From: Anastrepha obliqua
Taxonomy: Eukaryota; Arthropoda; Insecta; Diptera; Tephritidae
Direction of reading: 5' to 3'
Length of the DNA: 64,000 nucleotides
NCBI RefSeq assembly: GCF_027943255.1
Contig: NC_072892.1
Coordinates: forward strand, 29,101,792-29,165,791
The notes under the pieces were generated by a model. The model was given only the letters and a program-made list of their open reading frames with translations. It ran no database searches and was not told the DNA's origin. The position numbers and the translations under genes were made by a program. Shown here piece by piece: positions 11,697 to 21,493 of this stretch; position 1 is the first letter of the stretch, and each line of letters begins with the position of its first letter.

Positions 11697-12752
11697 GGGT
11701 GTTTTTTAAGAGCTTGAGAACTTAAAATGATAATACAAAACAGAAATTTTGTTGAAATGAATGTTTTTTTATTATAATCGCGTAGATAATTTCAAGCCAT
11801 TTATTTTTTGAATATGATATCCGGCATATATTCTTCGAGGCTTTGTGTAGATTCCGTGATATGTGTTTTTTTTTTTTGATAGCGAAGGTTATCAGCCCTA
11901 AGCACAACCCCCAAATTGGAGGAAAAGCTCCCAGTTTTTATGTCCCTATGAGAGAAGTGTGGCGTGGTTATACCCCTAAACACTAGGTTTGATTTTACTG
12001 AGGATGAGGTTCCCCCTTTGCCTCAAGCCCGCCTCCTTTATACGGGCATTACACCGGTAGCATAAACTGGCTGCAGCATAGCCGCGGAAGCGATGATTAG
12101 ACGACGTTGAAGACGATCTAAAAATAATAGGAGTGAGCTACTATCGTAGTCTGGCTAAGAACCGAGATGCATGGAGAAGAATTGTGGAGGCAGCTAAGGC
12201 TTGCAACGAGCTGTAGTGCTCTGAATGAGGATGATCCGACAAATGTCCGCAGCGGCTAGGAGTTACGTGGACCATTGGATCAGTCCAATTTTTCAATATT
12301 TCCGCCAATAAATCTGAATAATAAATAAAAATGAGCCCAATCAGCAAAAAGGCGACGCAAACGAAGGCCATTTTACTTCAATTCTTGCACGAGCTGTATT
12401 TTAAAGGCACGTAAGCCAAGAAAGTAAAAAATTTCACGTAGTAAAAATTTCAATAAAATTTTTCACTTAGTCGAAGGGCAAAGGCCAACAAGTTGAGAAC
12501 GACGACGAATTGAGATTTCGGCATCTTCTTCAACACATCGTTCTATGAACTTCGCGAACAGATTTTTATTTATTTATTATTTTTTTTTTTTTCAAAGTAA
12601 ATTTCCACTATTTGGAAGCGTTGTTTGGGCGTTAAACGATTCATGACTTGTCAAACCTTACTGAAGAGAAATGTCAAGACAGTTCGCCATTCTCAGCTGC
12701 CAATCCATAGTTTCGATATCGCTAGTCCTCATGCAGCTAAAAAAAAAACACC
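11697..12752. mobile_element. mariner/Tc1-like derivative with GGGTGTTTTTT termini and a nested RTE 3' end
   Basis: The left end reads GGGTGTTTTTTAAGAGC and the right end is the inverse, ...AGCTAAAAAAAAAACACCC near 12733-12750. At 12104-12214 there is the + strand 3' end of an RTE-type ORF (RSLAKNRDAWRRIVEAAKA, stop at 12214). No full transposase frame is visible, so this is a decayed composite downstream of the cadherin gene. Confidence 0.45.
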
Positions 12753-13614
12753 CGATATGTGTGTGTGTGTTTCTATGAAGCGTTACTTTTACCTATTCAT
12801 ATTATCCATTTGTACAACAGTTCCTTCCATGCGTAAGCCTTTAATATCCTGTGGTGTGGAGAAATGCTGGAGCTACGGCTCTTTCGAGAAATAAACCAGT
12901 TTTCAATATTTCTTCAAGAAAGTGAGAAGTAAGAATATAATAATACTAATATGATTGTAAATATGTACTTTCTTTATTCTGTTAATTATTAATTTATTGA
13001 TACGCGTCCGTAGGTATTTATGAGCATTTAGTTTATAATAAAAATTTTATGGAAAAAATTACTTTCGATATAGTAGGTTAGTAAATGTTCGCTAATAACT
13101 GCATATTAGTCAAACTCCGTACTGTACTCGTTAAGAATAAACATATTTGTATCCATATTAAAAATAATAGTTTAAATATTTAATAAAAAAAAAGTTCACA
13201 AATGCACATCTCTAAATATTTAATATAACAAGTAAGGCAACTTGTGTAAATAGGAGTATACGACTTGCTTGGCCAGAAGTATGATATAACAAGAGCAAAG
13301 ATTTTATTAGTGAGCTTGGAACTATGATACTTTGTGAAATCACTGCTGGAAGGTTCCAGATTAAAAAAATATTTTCTTTATTTATCGTTTAAAATAGACA
13401 TTGGATAAATCAGATCCAAGCGAGGAGGCTGCACAAGTAAAGGGTGATCAGATTGGGGGTACTTTCTCCAATAGAATTTTTTGACAGATCTACTACGTGA
13501 CTACTGTCAAACTAAATACATACATAATTTTTTTCAGTATTCATTGATATTTCATCATGGAAAGACTTATGGCTCAACAACGTTTACAAATCGTACGAAA
13601 TTTTTTAAGAATCA

Positions 13615-14450
13615 ATTTACTTTTGCCTTAACTATGGCCTTAAGACGATCCGCTCGCTAACAATGGCTTTTTGCAGCGCCTCGAGACTGGTGAACCTTTT
13701 AGTTCGGACCTTCCTCTCCAAAATGGCCCAAAGAGAATAATCCATAGGATTCGTGTCTGGTGAATTTGAGGCCCATTGTGTGGACGTTATAAAGTTTTAG
13801 CCATTCTTGGTTCATTCGAGTCTTGTGAGACGGTGCCGAGTCCTGTTGAAACGTCCACGGTCTACCACCGAAATGTTTGTCCATGGCTTCAAAGCAACCT
13901 TCAAAACAACAATATTTCGCTTTTACCTTGACGCCAGGCTCGATGAAAACAATTGGAGAGCGCCCATCTGCGGTTACAGCGGCCCAAGTCATTGCCTGTG
14001 ACGAGTGCTGCCTCCTGGTGGCCAATCGATGACTCAAATTCTCATATGAACGGTCGCTCAAACAAACTCTATCGTTCGTCAATGTTCGGAAACTCGCCGC
14101 TTTCACCCAAACGATGCAACTCCTTCGCTCTCTCATGTCTGACTTGTTGCTGCTTTGGTGTGAGATCACGCGCCTTTTGGATCTTTGAGACTATTTTTCA
14201 CTATGCGGCTATGTACTATGTAGTATGCTACGATCAGATATTTTCAGTTTTTTCGCCATTTGATTGGCACTTCGTCGGGGATTTCGGTCAAGTCGCTTCT
14301 TCACTTTTTGAACCATTTCACGTGACTTTGCCGTCTTTTGATGACCACCTCCATGATGTTTCGCGATGCTACCAGTATCATTGTATCGAATAATGGTGCA
14401 ATAAACAAAAACTTTATTTACCTGAAGGTACTCGAACTCACGAAAAATCG
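13615..14450 (-). pseudogene. Tc1/mariner-superfamily transposase fragment
   Basis: Minus-strand frames 14209-14496 and 13699-14169 together give an N-terminal helix-turn-helix portion (SREMVQKVKKRLDRNPRRS, ANQMAKKLKISDRS) and a catalytic portion. The catalytic portion has AMTWAAVTADGRSP, FQQDSAPSHKT (second Asp) and a decayed LWAILERKVRTKR tail. A frame break separates the halves. It is nested in the larger mariner-family element and replaces the middle of that transposase. Confidence 0.65.
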
Positions 14451-14608
14451 CTGGTATTGCTATTACATATTTCTTCAAAGACGAGGCTGGCGCCAATGTA
14501 ACAGTGAATGGCGAACGCTATCGCGCCATGATAAACGACTTTTTGATGCTGGAAATTGATGCCCGTGATCTCCGCTCTATCGTTTGGTTCCAACAAGACG
14601 ACGCTACT

Positions 14609-14611
<3 letters not shown>

Positions 14612-14657
<46 letters not shown>
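14612..14657. repeat. (AT)n microsatellite
   Basis: About 23 AT units directly follow GCCAT. SINE copies at 985 and 49388 have AT-rich 3' tails in the same position. This array is therefore probably the 3' tail of the SINE whose body now lies 2.3 kb away at 16950-17083. Confidence 0.8.
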
Positions 14658-14660
<3 letters not shown>

Positions 14661-15676
14661 TTTAAAATTTAATTATAATTATTTTATACAAATAGTTGTT
14701 ATTTTTGATTTACTAAATAAATAGATTTAACTAAATTTTTAATTAATTTTAATTATTATTAAGTTAATTAATTAATAATTTATATTTATTGTGTTGATTT
14801 TATATAAACAGTTGAATTCAATGAAAATATTTGAAATGAAATAGGCTGTTTTCATTGAATTTTTTTAATGAAAAATAGTAAATTTGATTAGGGGTCTTTT
14901 TACTATTAAGGAGGAGATACTAATTATTATTTTATAATAGATTTAACTAAATTTTTTTTTAACTTATTTTTATTAATAATTAAGAATTTACTAAACATTT
15001 GTTTAGTTTAAATTTATTTAATATTTATATATTAATTAATTAACTAATTAATGTTACTAAATAATATAAATAGATTTAACTAAATTTTTAATTTATTTTT
15101 TGATTTATTTATATTAGTTATTAAAGTTTTATTTTGGCATATATTTTTATTATTGATTTATTTTATATGTAAATTTTTGTGTGAAATTTTATTTATTTTA
15201 ATAATAACTAAATTTTTTTTTATTCTCAGTAATTAATTTTATAAATCAAAGAAATTTGGAATTAGTAATTTTATATAGTATTGGCTAAATTTGTGCCAGC
15301 AGCCGCGGTTACACAAATAATACAAATAAAATATTTTTGGGAAAAGTTAAATTTTATATAAATAAAATATGTATAATTTTATTAGGTGAAATTTTAAAAT
15401 TATTTATTTTTATTAAATTTTAATTGAAGCTTGTAAATTTTATAAATAAACTAGGATTAGATACCCTATTATTTAAAATGTAATTAATAAATACTAAGGT
15501 AGTAATAGTTATGTTCTTGAAACTTAAAAAATTTGGCGGTATTTTAGTCTATTCAGAGGAACCTGTCCTGTAATTGATAATCCACGATGTACCTAACTTA
15601 AATTTGTTTTTCAGTTTATATATCGTCGTTATGAGAATATCTTATTAGAGTAATAATTTTCAATAATTTTTATTAA
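14658..15676 (+). other. nuclear insertion of mitochondrial DNA (12S rRNA gene portion, NUMT)
   Basis: From about 15122 the sequence reads as arthropod mitochondrial small-subunit rRNA in sense orientation. Landmarks are GTGCCAGCAGCCGCGGTTAC (15293-15312), AAACTAGGATTAGATACCC (about 15449-15467), AATTTGGCGGTATTTTAGTC (about 15530-15550), GAGGAACCTGTCCTGTAAT and AATCCACGATGTACC. It stops at the mariner terminus at 15677, before the 3' third of the gene. The preceding 460 bp is extremely AT-rich, with three copies of a TAGATTTAACTAAATTTTT motif. It may be further mitochondrial sequence, but I cannot assign it. The 12S identity is firm. Origin from this fly's own mitochondrion is less certain. 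Confidence 0.85.
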
Positions 15677-15678
15677 TA

Positions 15679-16945
15679 TAAGCTTAAATCCGCTGTTTTT
15701 TAGTAAAAAAAAACCTCATTTTTTTATAGAAAGCAAAAAAATAATTTATTCAAAGTATTTGCCCTCGCTAGCTATACATTTTCCCCATCTCTCGGGCAAT
15801 TTGTGTATACCACGCCAAAAGAATTCTTCATCTTTCGAGGCGAACCACTCGTCAAGCCATTTCCGGACGTCTTCGTACGAATCGAAGTGCTGTTCGGCGA
15901 GCGCGTGACCCATCGATGAAAACAGATGATAGTCCGAAGGGGCCAGGTCTGGTGAATAAGCGGGATGAGGTAGCACCTCCCAATTGATTGTCTCCAAGTA
16001 GTTTTGGACCATTCTTGACGTGTGCGATGGGGCATTGTCGTGGAGGAAAATCAGCTTCTCATGTCTTTGTTCATAACGAGACCTTTTTTCACGCAAAGCA
16101 CGGCGCAATTTGATGAGTTGTTGGTGGTAGCGATGAGAATTAACTGTTTCACCAGGTTTCAACAACTCATAGTAAACGACACCCTGCTGATCCCACCAAA
16201 CGCACAGCATCGTCTTGCGTCCAAAGCGATTAGGTCTTGATGAAGAAGTTGATGGTTGGCCGGGATCGACCCATGATTTTTTTCGTTTAGGATTCTCAAA
16301 GTATATCCACTTTTCATCGCTAGTCACCACAAGATGCAGGAACGACTTTCTTTTATGCCTAGCCAGCAAGATTTCGCATGTGTTTTGGCGTCGCTCCATC
16401 TGTCTATCGTTAAATTCATGGGGTACCCATTTTCCGACTTTTTGGACCTTTCCCATGGCACGTAAACGCATGGAAATGGCTGGTTGAGTGACACCTAACT
16501 GCTCGGCAAGCATTTTTTGCGATTGGGTATCGTCCTCATCCAAAAGAGCCTGCCATTCATGGTCCTCAACTTTTCTGGGCCGATTTTCACGCTTCTTGTC
16601 ACTCAAGTCAAAATGGCCGTCTTTGAACCGACGAAACCAGTCTCTGCAAGTTGTTTCCGATAATGCACTGTCACCATAGGCCTCCACAAGCATTCGATGC
16701 GATTCGGCAGCCGATTTCTTCAAATTAAAGCAAAAAAGTAGAGCTTCCCGCATATGCTCTTTTTTGGCACAAAATTAGGCATGATTACGCAAGGAAAAAA
16801 GTGTGTTGCTGTATGAAATCACTGATGATGTGCAGTGATTGATGTAAACAGGTGTCGAACCCATGCAAAAAAAAATATGGCATTTCTATGGTAGCTTGAT
16901 ATGCTCACTAACGCCATCTACGAGCAATCAGCGGATTTAAGCTTA
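15679..16945 (-). mobile_element. nearly intact mariner element (1267 bp)
   Basis: The terminal inverted repeats read TAAGCTTAAATCCGCTG at the left and its complement at the right, flanked by TA duplications at 15677-15678 and 16946-16947. The length is typical for mariner. It contains one transposase gene on the minus strand. It sits exactly between mitochondrial rDNA on the left and a SINE body on the right, so it inserted at or near that junction. Confidence 0.85.
15746..16753 (-). CDS. mariner transposase (DD34D), 335 codons
   Basis: This enzyme would cut and paste the surrounding element. An N-terminal helix-turn-helix region (about residues 10-100) is followed by the linker WVPHEF (109-114). 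The catalytic core has Asp146 (VTSDEKWI), Asp239 (FLHDNAPSHT) and Asp274 (YSPDLAPSDYHLF). Exactly 34 residues separate the last two aspartates, the mariner signature. The listed start is the first Met of the long frame. Upstream, ATG at about 16782 opens MPNFVPKK in another frame, and the A-run at about 16763-16768 appears one base short. The original start was therefore probably there, and the copy may be disabled by that one frameshift. Everything after the frameshift is open. Confidence 0.85.
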   Translation of the reverse strand: MREALLFCFNLKKSAAESHRMLVEAYGDSALSETTCRDWFRRFKDGHFDLSDKKRENRPRKVEDHEWQALLDEDDTQSQKMLAEQLGVTQPAISMRLRAMGKVQKVGKWVPHEFNDRQMERRQNTCEILLARHKRKSFLHLVVTSDEKWIYFENPKRKKSWVDPGQPSTSSSRPNRFGRKTMLCVWWDQQGVVYYELLKPGETVNSHRYHQQLIKLRRALREKRSRYEQRHEKLIFLHDNAPSHTSRMVQNYLETINWEVLPHPAYSPDLAPSDYHLFSSMGHALAEQHFDSYEDVRKWLDEWFASKDEEFFWRGIHKLPERWGKCIASEGKYFE

Positions 16946-16947
16946 TA

Positions 16948-17083
16948 CACCTAAGCGCGTACACCCTTTTTGGGGTGTTTGGCCGAGCTCCTCTTCCTAT
17001 TTGTGGTATGCGTCTTGATGTTGTTCCACAAACGGAGGGACCTACAGTTTCAAGCCGACTCCGAACGGCAGATTTTTTTTTTA
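16948..17083 (-). mobile_element. SINE copy D, 5'-truncated
   Basis: Minus-strand SINE body with its 3' end at left (CGCGTACACC near 16958). The tRNA-like head is absent and the right edge is a T-run. GCCATAT occurs both before the (AT)n array at 14611 and at 17084, a plausible target duplication. The inserted unit was therefore this SINE with its AT tail, later split by the NUMT and the mariner. Confidence 0.6.
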
Positions 17084-17481
17084 TGCCATATAACCCGTGA
17101 AACATTGGATTTCCTGCGTCATCGTTTCACTGAGCAATTTATCTCTCGTCACGGATCATTTGATATCGCATCTTTGGACTTTTATTTGCGGGGGTATATA
17201 AAGTGTTAATGCTTTGTGGATAAACCAGGTTATATTGAGGCATTGGGAGCCAACATTACTAAAATTATTCACGAGATACCGACCGTAGTCCTCCAGCGAG
17301 TCGCGCGTCATTCAAAATTAGTGTTTACGGATGGCCGGCCAACATTTGAAAGGAATTATCTTTAAAAAATTAATGTCATGAATGGTTCTATACAAAAATA
17401 ATAAAGATAGTCCAATCAATTTTAATTTTCGTTGTTTTACTTCAATTCAAAATCCTATACCTCTAAATTGATCGCCCTTTA

Positions 17482-18080
17482 TCTAATTAACTGTATTTGT
17501 ATTTATAGCAAGGGTAGTATCAAAATAATTCGAAAATAGACAATGTACTTTCCTCAACATTAAAAATTGCTCAAATATAAAAATAAATCATTAATTTTTT
17601 TCTTTTTTCTTTGATGGTGTTATGCATTTTCTTCTAAATAATTAAACTTTGAAGAAAATGCACAAGACCACCAACAAACGTGCAATTTACATATTATACC
17701 AAAATTGAATGGGCAGCAAAAATACACATTCGAGCATTTTCTAGAAAGTCTAATTAAAAAGATTGAAATTTTGATTTTTAAAATTTTTACAAAGTTTGAA
17801 ACTTGGAGTTATGTTTATTGTATTGTATGTGCTATTATTGTGAACACAAGTGTACATATGTTTAAGTATGTGTGAACTTACGTGCATATGCGGCTGCGAG
17901 AACTAGCCACTGGAAAAATGTCATGATTCGCTAAAAATTCTCTGGAGTTCGCATGCGTTGTCAAAGTAACAAAACAACACTAACAAATGGGTGATAACGC
18001 GCTTGTATGTGAGCGTATACGGATGTTGCGCTCAAGCAGGAAACGATCACAAATGGGTACGCTGCACTCGGGCAATAGAC
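17482..18080. other. AT-rich intergenic sequence
   Basis: No coding frame or known element was recognised between the composite transposon and the TTAA-ended repeat. It lies between the cadherin and Alg9 genes. Confidence 0.4.
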
Positions 18081-18701
18081 GTTAATTAACTCCGAGCAAA
18101 ACGTTCAAATTAAAGTTTTAATATATTCACCTTTTTCTCATAAGCATAATTCTGACAAACGGGTGATGTTGCTCCTCGGCAGAGATCTTATAACGAGGAG
18201 GATTCGTCAACAATTTTACTGAGAAATAATCGGATTGCAACTTTATTCTGGAGCGGTAAAACAGCGTACAAATTATTATCACTGAGCGGAATATTGCAGC
18301 TAACGAGATATTTATGACCTATTGAATGAAATAAATGTATACATTTTTTTTGCGAAATAGTTGAATATTCTTGTAAATACTTACTCGATTCACGCAATTA
18401 AAAAAAATAATGTCAAGGAATAAAATAAAACAAACGGTGAAAACGAATCACTGATTCCAGTTCCCCATTTTTGAAGAAGAATATTTTCACGAAGATATAT
18501 TTGCAAAAAAGTAACATGGGTCTGGCTAAGGGAGCCGACTTGTCAAGAGGGAGCGAGAAAGCTGCTAGTTATCTAACATTTAATAATTGAATTAATGAGT
18601 CCAAAGAAATAGTTCCAAGTCTTGCGACTACAAAAACAAGATACATTAACGAACGCTGAGCAGTCCAAAATATTGCATAGTTTTGCTCGGAGTTAATTAA
18701 C
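18081..18701. mobile_element. candidate MITE with 22 bp terminal inverted repeats
   Basis: GTTAATTAACTCCGAGCAAA at 18081 is matched in inverse orientation at 18682-18701 and extends about two more bases. Both ends contain TTAATTAA, compatible with a TTAA target site as used by piggyBac-like elements. The interior has no transposase. Confidence 0.5.
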
Positions 18702-20140
18702 AACAAAAACAAATTCATTTATAAGTGCAAGCTCGCAAAGCAAAGTGCTGCATTAACGCGGCTGAGATGTCGATATGCCAACTTTTTTCAACGAAGACAA
18801 AAAATCAAAATCGAAAATTGGAGAATCATTGACGATCACTCGAAAACAAGACGAATCCATACAAGGGGGTGGCACTTGATCAACTACTACATAAGAATTT
18901 CACGACAACAGAAAATATAGTAGTAAAATATAACGGATTTTCGTCAATTCATTTTATGCTAAATTGTTGATGGGTAATGCGAAAGAAAAGCATAAATCAG
19001 CTACGCCACTGGCAATACTTTGCACAGTTTCACCTTGCTCGAAAATAGTCAACACTGCAATATTTATTATCGATTAGGATTATTGGCAAATATTTCAATT
19101 TCATGAATTTGTGCTATGTCTGCCAAACGCTTCACAGTCGCAGCGAATGGTGGTTATTTCAATCAGCGTGAAAAGAATGCAGAAGTATAGCCAACAACAG
19201 ACCGTTAACCGACTCTCAGCGAATTTGAAGGAATGAACGATTTTTGACGTAACAGCGGATGTGATGGCGGTTTGTTTACGACAGAACTAAAATAGTGTTG
19301 GTGTAATATACTTCATTACTGTCTAAATAACGACTGATTGGACAGTGGCGTAGAAATTTACTTTGAAACACGAGTCCGACATTTTCTCCCGTTAGTGTGC
19401 ATATATTCAAACTTGAATGAAGACCAAAGTGCAATATTAGATATATTGAGGGAGAAATCAGTGAAGTCGTACTGAAATGTGTCAAAGTCCAAAAATATAT
19501 GCCTTCATGACTCGAAACTTCTAAAACCATCTGATGGTAGATGGAATTAAATTCTTATTGCGGAAATATGTTAAACTTCTGCGACTTGTATTCACGTACA
19601 ATAGGGTGCATAACAACAGCGACTAAAGACGCATATTCTTGAACTAAAATTGGCTGTGCTTTCCTTTTCTACCACGATATATTTGCTTATAATGTCTAAG
19701 TGCGTGGACCGAATTTAAAAATTATAACACGCAAATGTAGTCACTATATCAGCCTTTTGATTTATATTACTTTTTATAAATTAAAATTAAGAATTAATAG
19801 CAATATTTAACGTTAAAAATACGTATTTTTTGCATAAGCTTGAAAAAATGCCCTATTACAGACGCTTATTTCACTTAAATACAAACACAGAAAAGTAACA
19901 AAATCACTTATAAACATTCTTTATTACATTAAGATTCGATTTAAAGCTATTTTTACTAAATAATAGTCCAAATTCTATTAAAATTCTATTATTACAAATG
20001 TTCTTCTAACCGTTTGTAATACCGTGCAGAATAAATTTGAGGAGCGAACTGTCAAACGAACGATGAGAGAGAGAAGAACAAAGCGAAATAAGAAAAACCC
20101 AGTCAACCAAAAGGGAACACTTCTTTTATTGTTATTTCTA
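18702..20140. other. intergenic sequence, no gene seen
   Basis: AT-rich sequence with only short chance frames. A stretch near 19667-19691 (TTTCCTTTTCTACCACGAT) recurs inverted near 20685-20703, which may bound another decayed repeat. Confidence 0.35.
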
Positions 20141-20149
20141 TTATTTATA

Positions 20150-20395
20150 GGGGCGCTTTTTTGATATCAAATATATATATATATATTACAAAAACAATTA
20201 TTTTTACAAATACTGAAAATTTGGAATAAAAATCGCGCGATTTTTAGTCCAAATTTTCGGCTGCGGCGCTTTTTTGATTTCAAATATACATGTAGGTATA
20301 TTACAAAAACAAATATTTTTACAAAAAAAAAATTTTTATAAATAGTGAAATAATGCAAAATCGGACAATTTTTGACCTAAATTTTCGCCATCGGC
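20150..20395. repeat. tandem duplication, period about 115 bp
   Basis: GGCGCTTTTTTGAT followed by TCAAATATA occurs at about 20153 and again at about 20268. Each is followed by matching AT-rich sequence ending in a TTTTCGSC-type motif. Two copies are seen. Confidence 0.65.
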
Positions 20396-21129
20396 ACTCG
20401 TAACTTTTACGATAAAACCACGTTTTAATAAGTGCTATGAAATATAAAACCTAATTAAATGCTTGCTGGGTTGACGACTGCTGTATACTCTTCTCTTCAA
20501 CTGTATTTCAGTACAAACTGCAAATGCGGTCGGAAAAAACCTAATTTTTAAACTTCTCCTGGGGGTTCCATAGGGACACTAGGAAGTTGGGACTTTCACA
20601 GTTATAATGGTGTGACCTTGCTCTTTCTAATGGGCGTGGTGGGTGGTGCCACGCCCCCTCCCTCTCCGCCCCCCATTCAAATATATCGTGGTAGTAAAGG
20701 AAAGTTTTGCCCTACAATTTTTCAATCAATTACACTTTTTATTTCAATGCTTCGATACATAGAAAAACATAAAAATTAATAGAATATATTAAATAATAAA
20801 ATTAAATATTTTTTATTAAACAATAAAAAACTTATTAAAAATAATAAATCACTTAAAAATTCTGATCCTAAGTAGGTTATGAAACAATTTTGTTGACGCT
20901 TTTTAAAATTTTTTTATAGTTCATACTACAACAAAAACCATACCACGCAAAGTGTTTAACTTTGCACAAGATTTCTCAAAATTTCATCAAAACTTTAAAC
21001 TGGATTTGATTTTTAGTATAACAAAGTGTAAGTTTCTAGTAACAACGAAATACAGTTTATTTTTAGCCATTCCTTTTTTTATTTTTTTTTTGTTGACCGT
21101 GCTAGGCCCTTTCTTCCAAACAATTTATA

Positions 21130-21260
21130 TATTCTGTTGTTGTTGTATTAGCATAAACATTGCCCATACATATACGGGGAATGCTACTAAAGTCCTTGGC
21201 TGGGTATAAATTCGGGTCGTTCCGGTTACGTAGAGCCGACAGTCGTGTGAACGAACAATT
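21130..21260 (+). repeat. dispersed repeat with GTTGTTGTTGTA start, copy 1
   Basis: The segment has a CATACATATACGGGGAATGC core and a TCCTTGGCTGGGTATAAAT region. Related copies lie at 41800-41890 (+) and about 31725-31790 (-). It is an interspersed family of unknown class. Confidence 0.5.
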
Positions 21261-21421
21261 TTTTTATCGTTGTCACCACAATACCGTAGCAATTAAAAGT
21301 ATATACCTTCAGTTTACAGCGACCTGTCCGGCAATAAAGCCTTTGCTAATGTGTTGTTCTTCATACAAATACACACAACCTACTCAGCAGCCAGTCATAC
21401 ACCTTGGTTGGGTCATAAGTA

Positions 21422-21427
21422 TTTATT
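21422..21427 (-). promoter_or_regulatory. candidate polyadenylation signal of Alg9
   Basis: AATAAA on the minus strand, about 67 bases past the Alg9 stop codon. Confidence 0.4.
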
Positions 21428-21493
21428 TTTGCCAATTATTAAAGTAAAATTTCCAATAATTAATACCAAAACACATTTAGCTATCGTTATTCC

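Larger units (their letters stand above)
13440..17479 (+). mobile_element. composite mariner-family element with nested insertions
   Basis: The outer ends read AAGGGTGATC and, inverted, GATCGCCCTT, each flanked by TA (13438-13439 and 17480-17481). Coding pieces in + order are MERLMAQQRLQIV at about 13559-13600, then GANVTVNGERYR and WFQQDDATCH at about 14485-14615, and TRETLDFLRHRF through NITKIIHEIP at about 17087-17285. The transposase is interrupted twice: by a Tc1-like fragment (about 13615-14450) and, within the DDATCH codons, by 14612-17083. The same terminal sequence marks the deleted relative at 54607-55078. The element is dead. The order of insertions can be read from the breaks. Confidence 0.7.

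Noticed and set aside
12141..12371. 76-codon frame with a hydrophobic start
   Set aside because: It overlaps RTE and mariner-like debris and has no recognisable family.
15293..15312. Bacterial 16S rRNA (universal 530-loop motif)
   Set aside because: The surrounding sequence is extremely AT-rich and carries arthropod mitochondrial 12S landmarks.
20167..21209. Hydrophobic small frames as membrane proteins
   Set aside because: They are low-complexity AT-rich translations over a tandem repeat, with no conserved motif.
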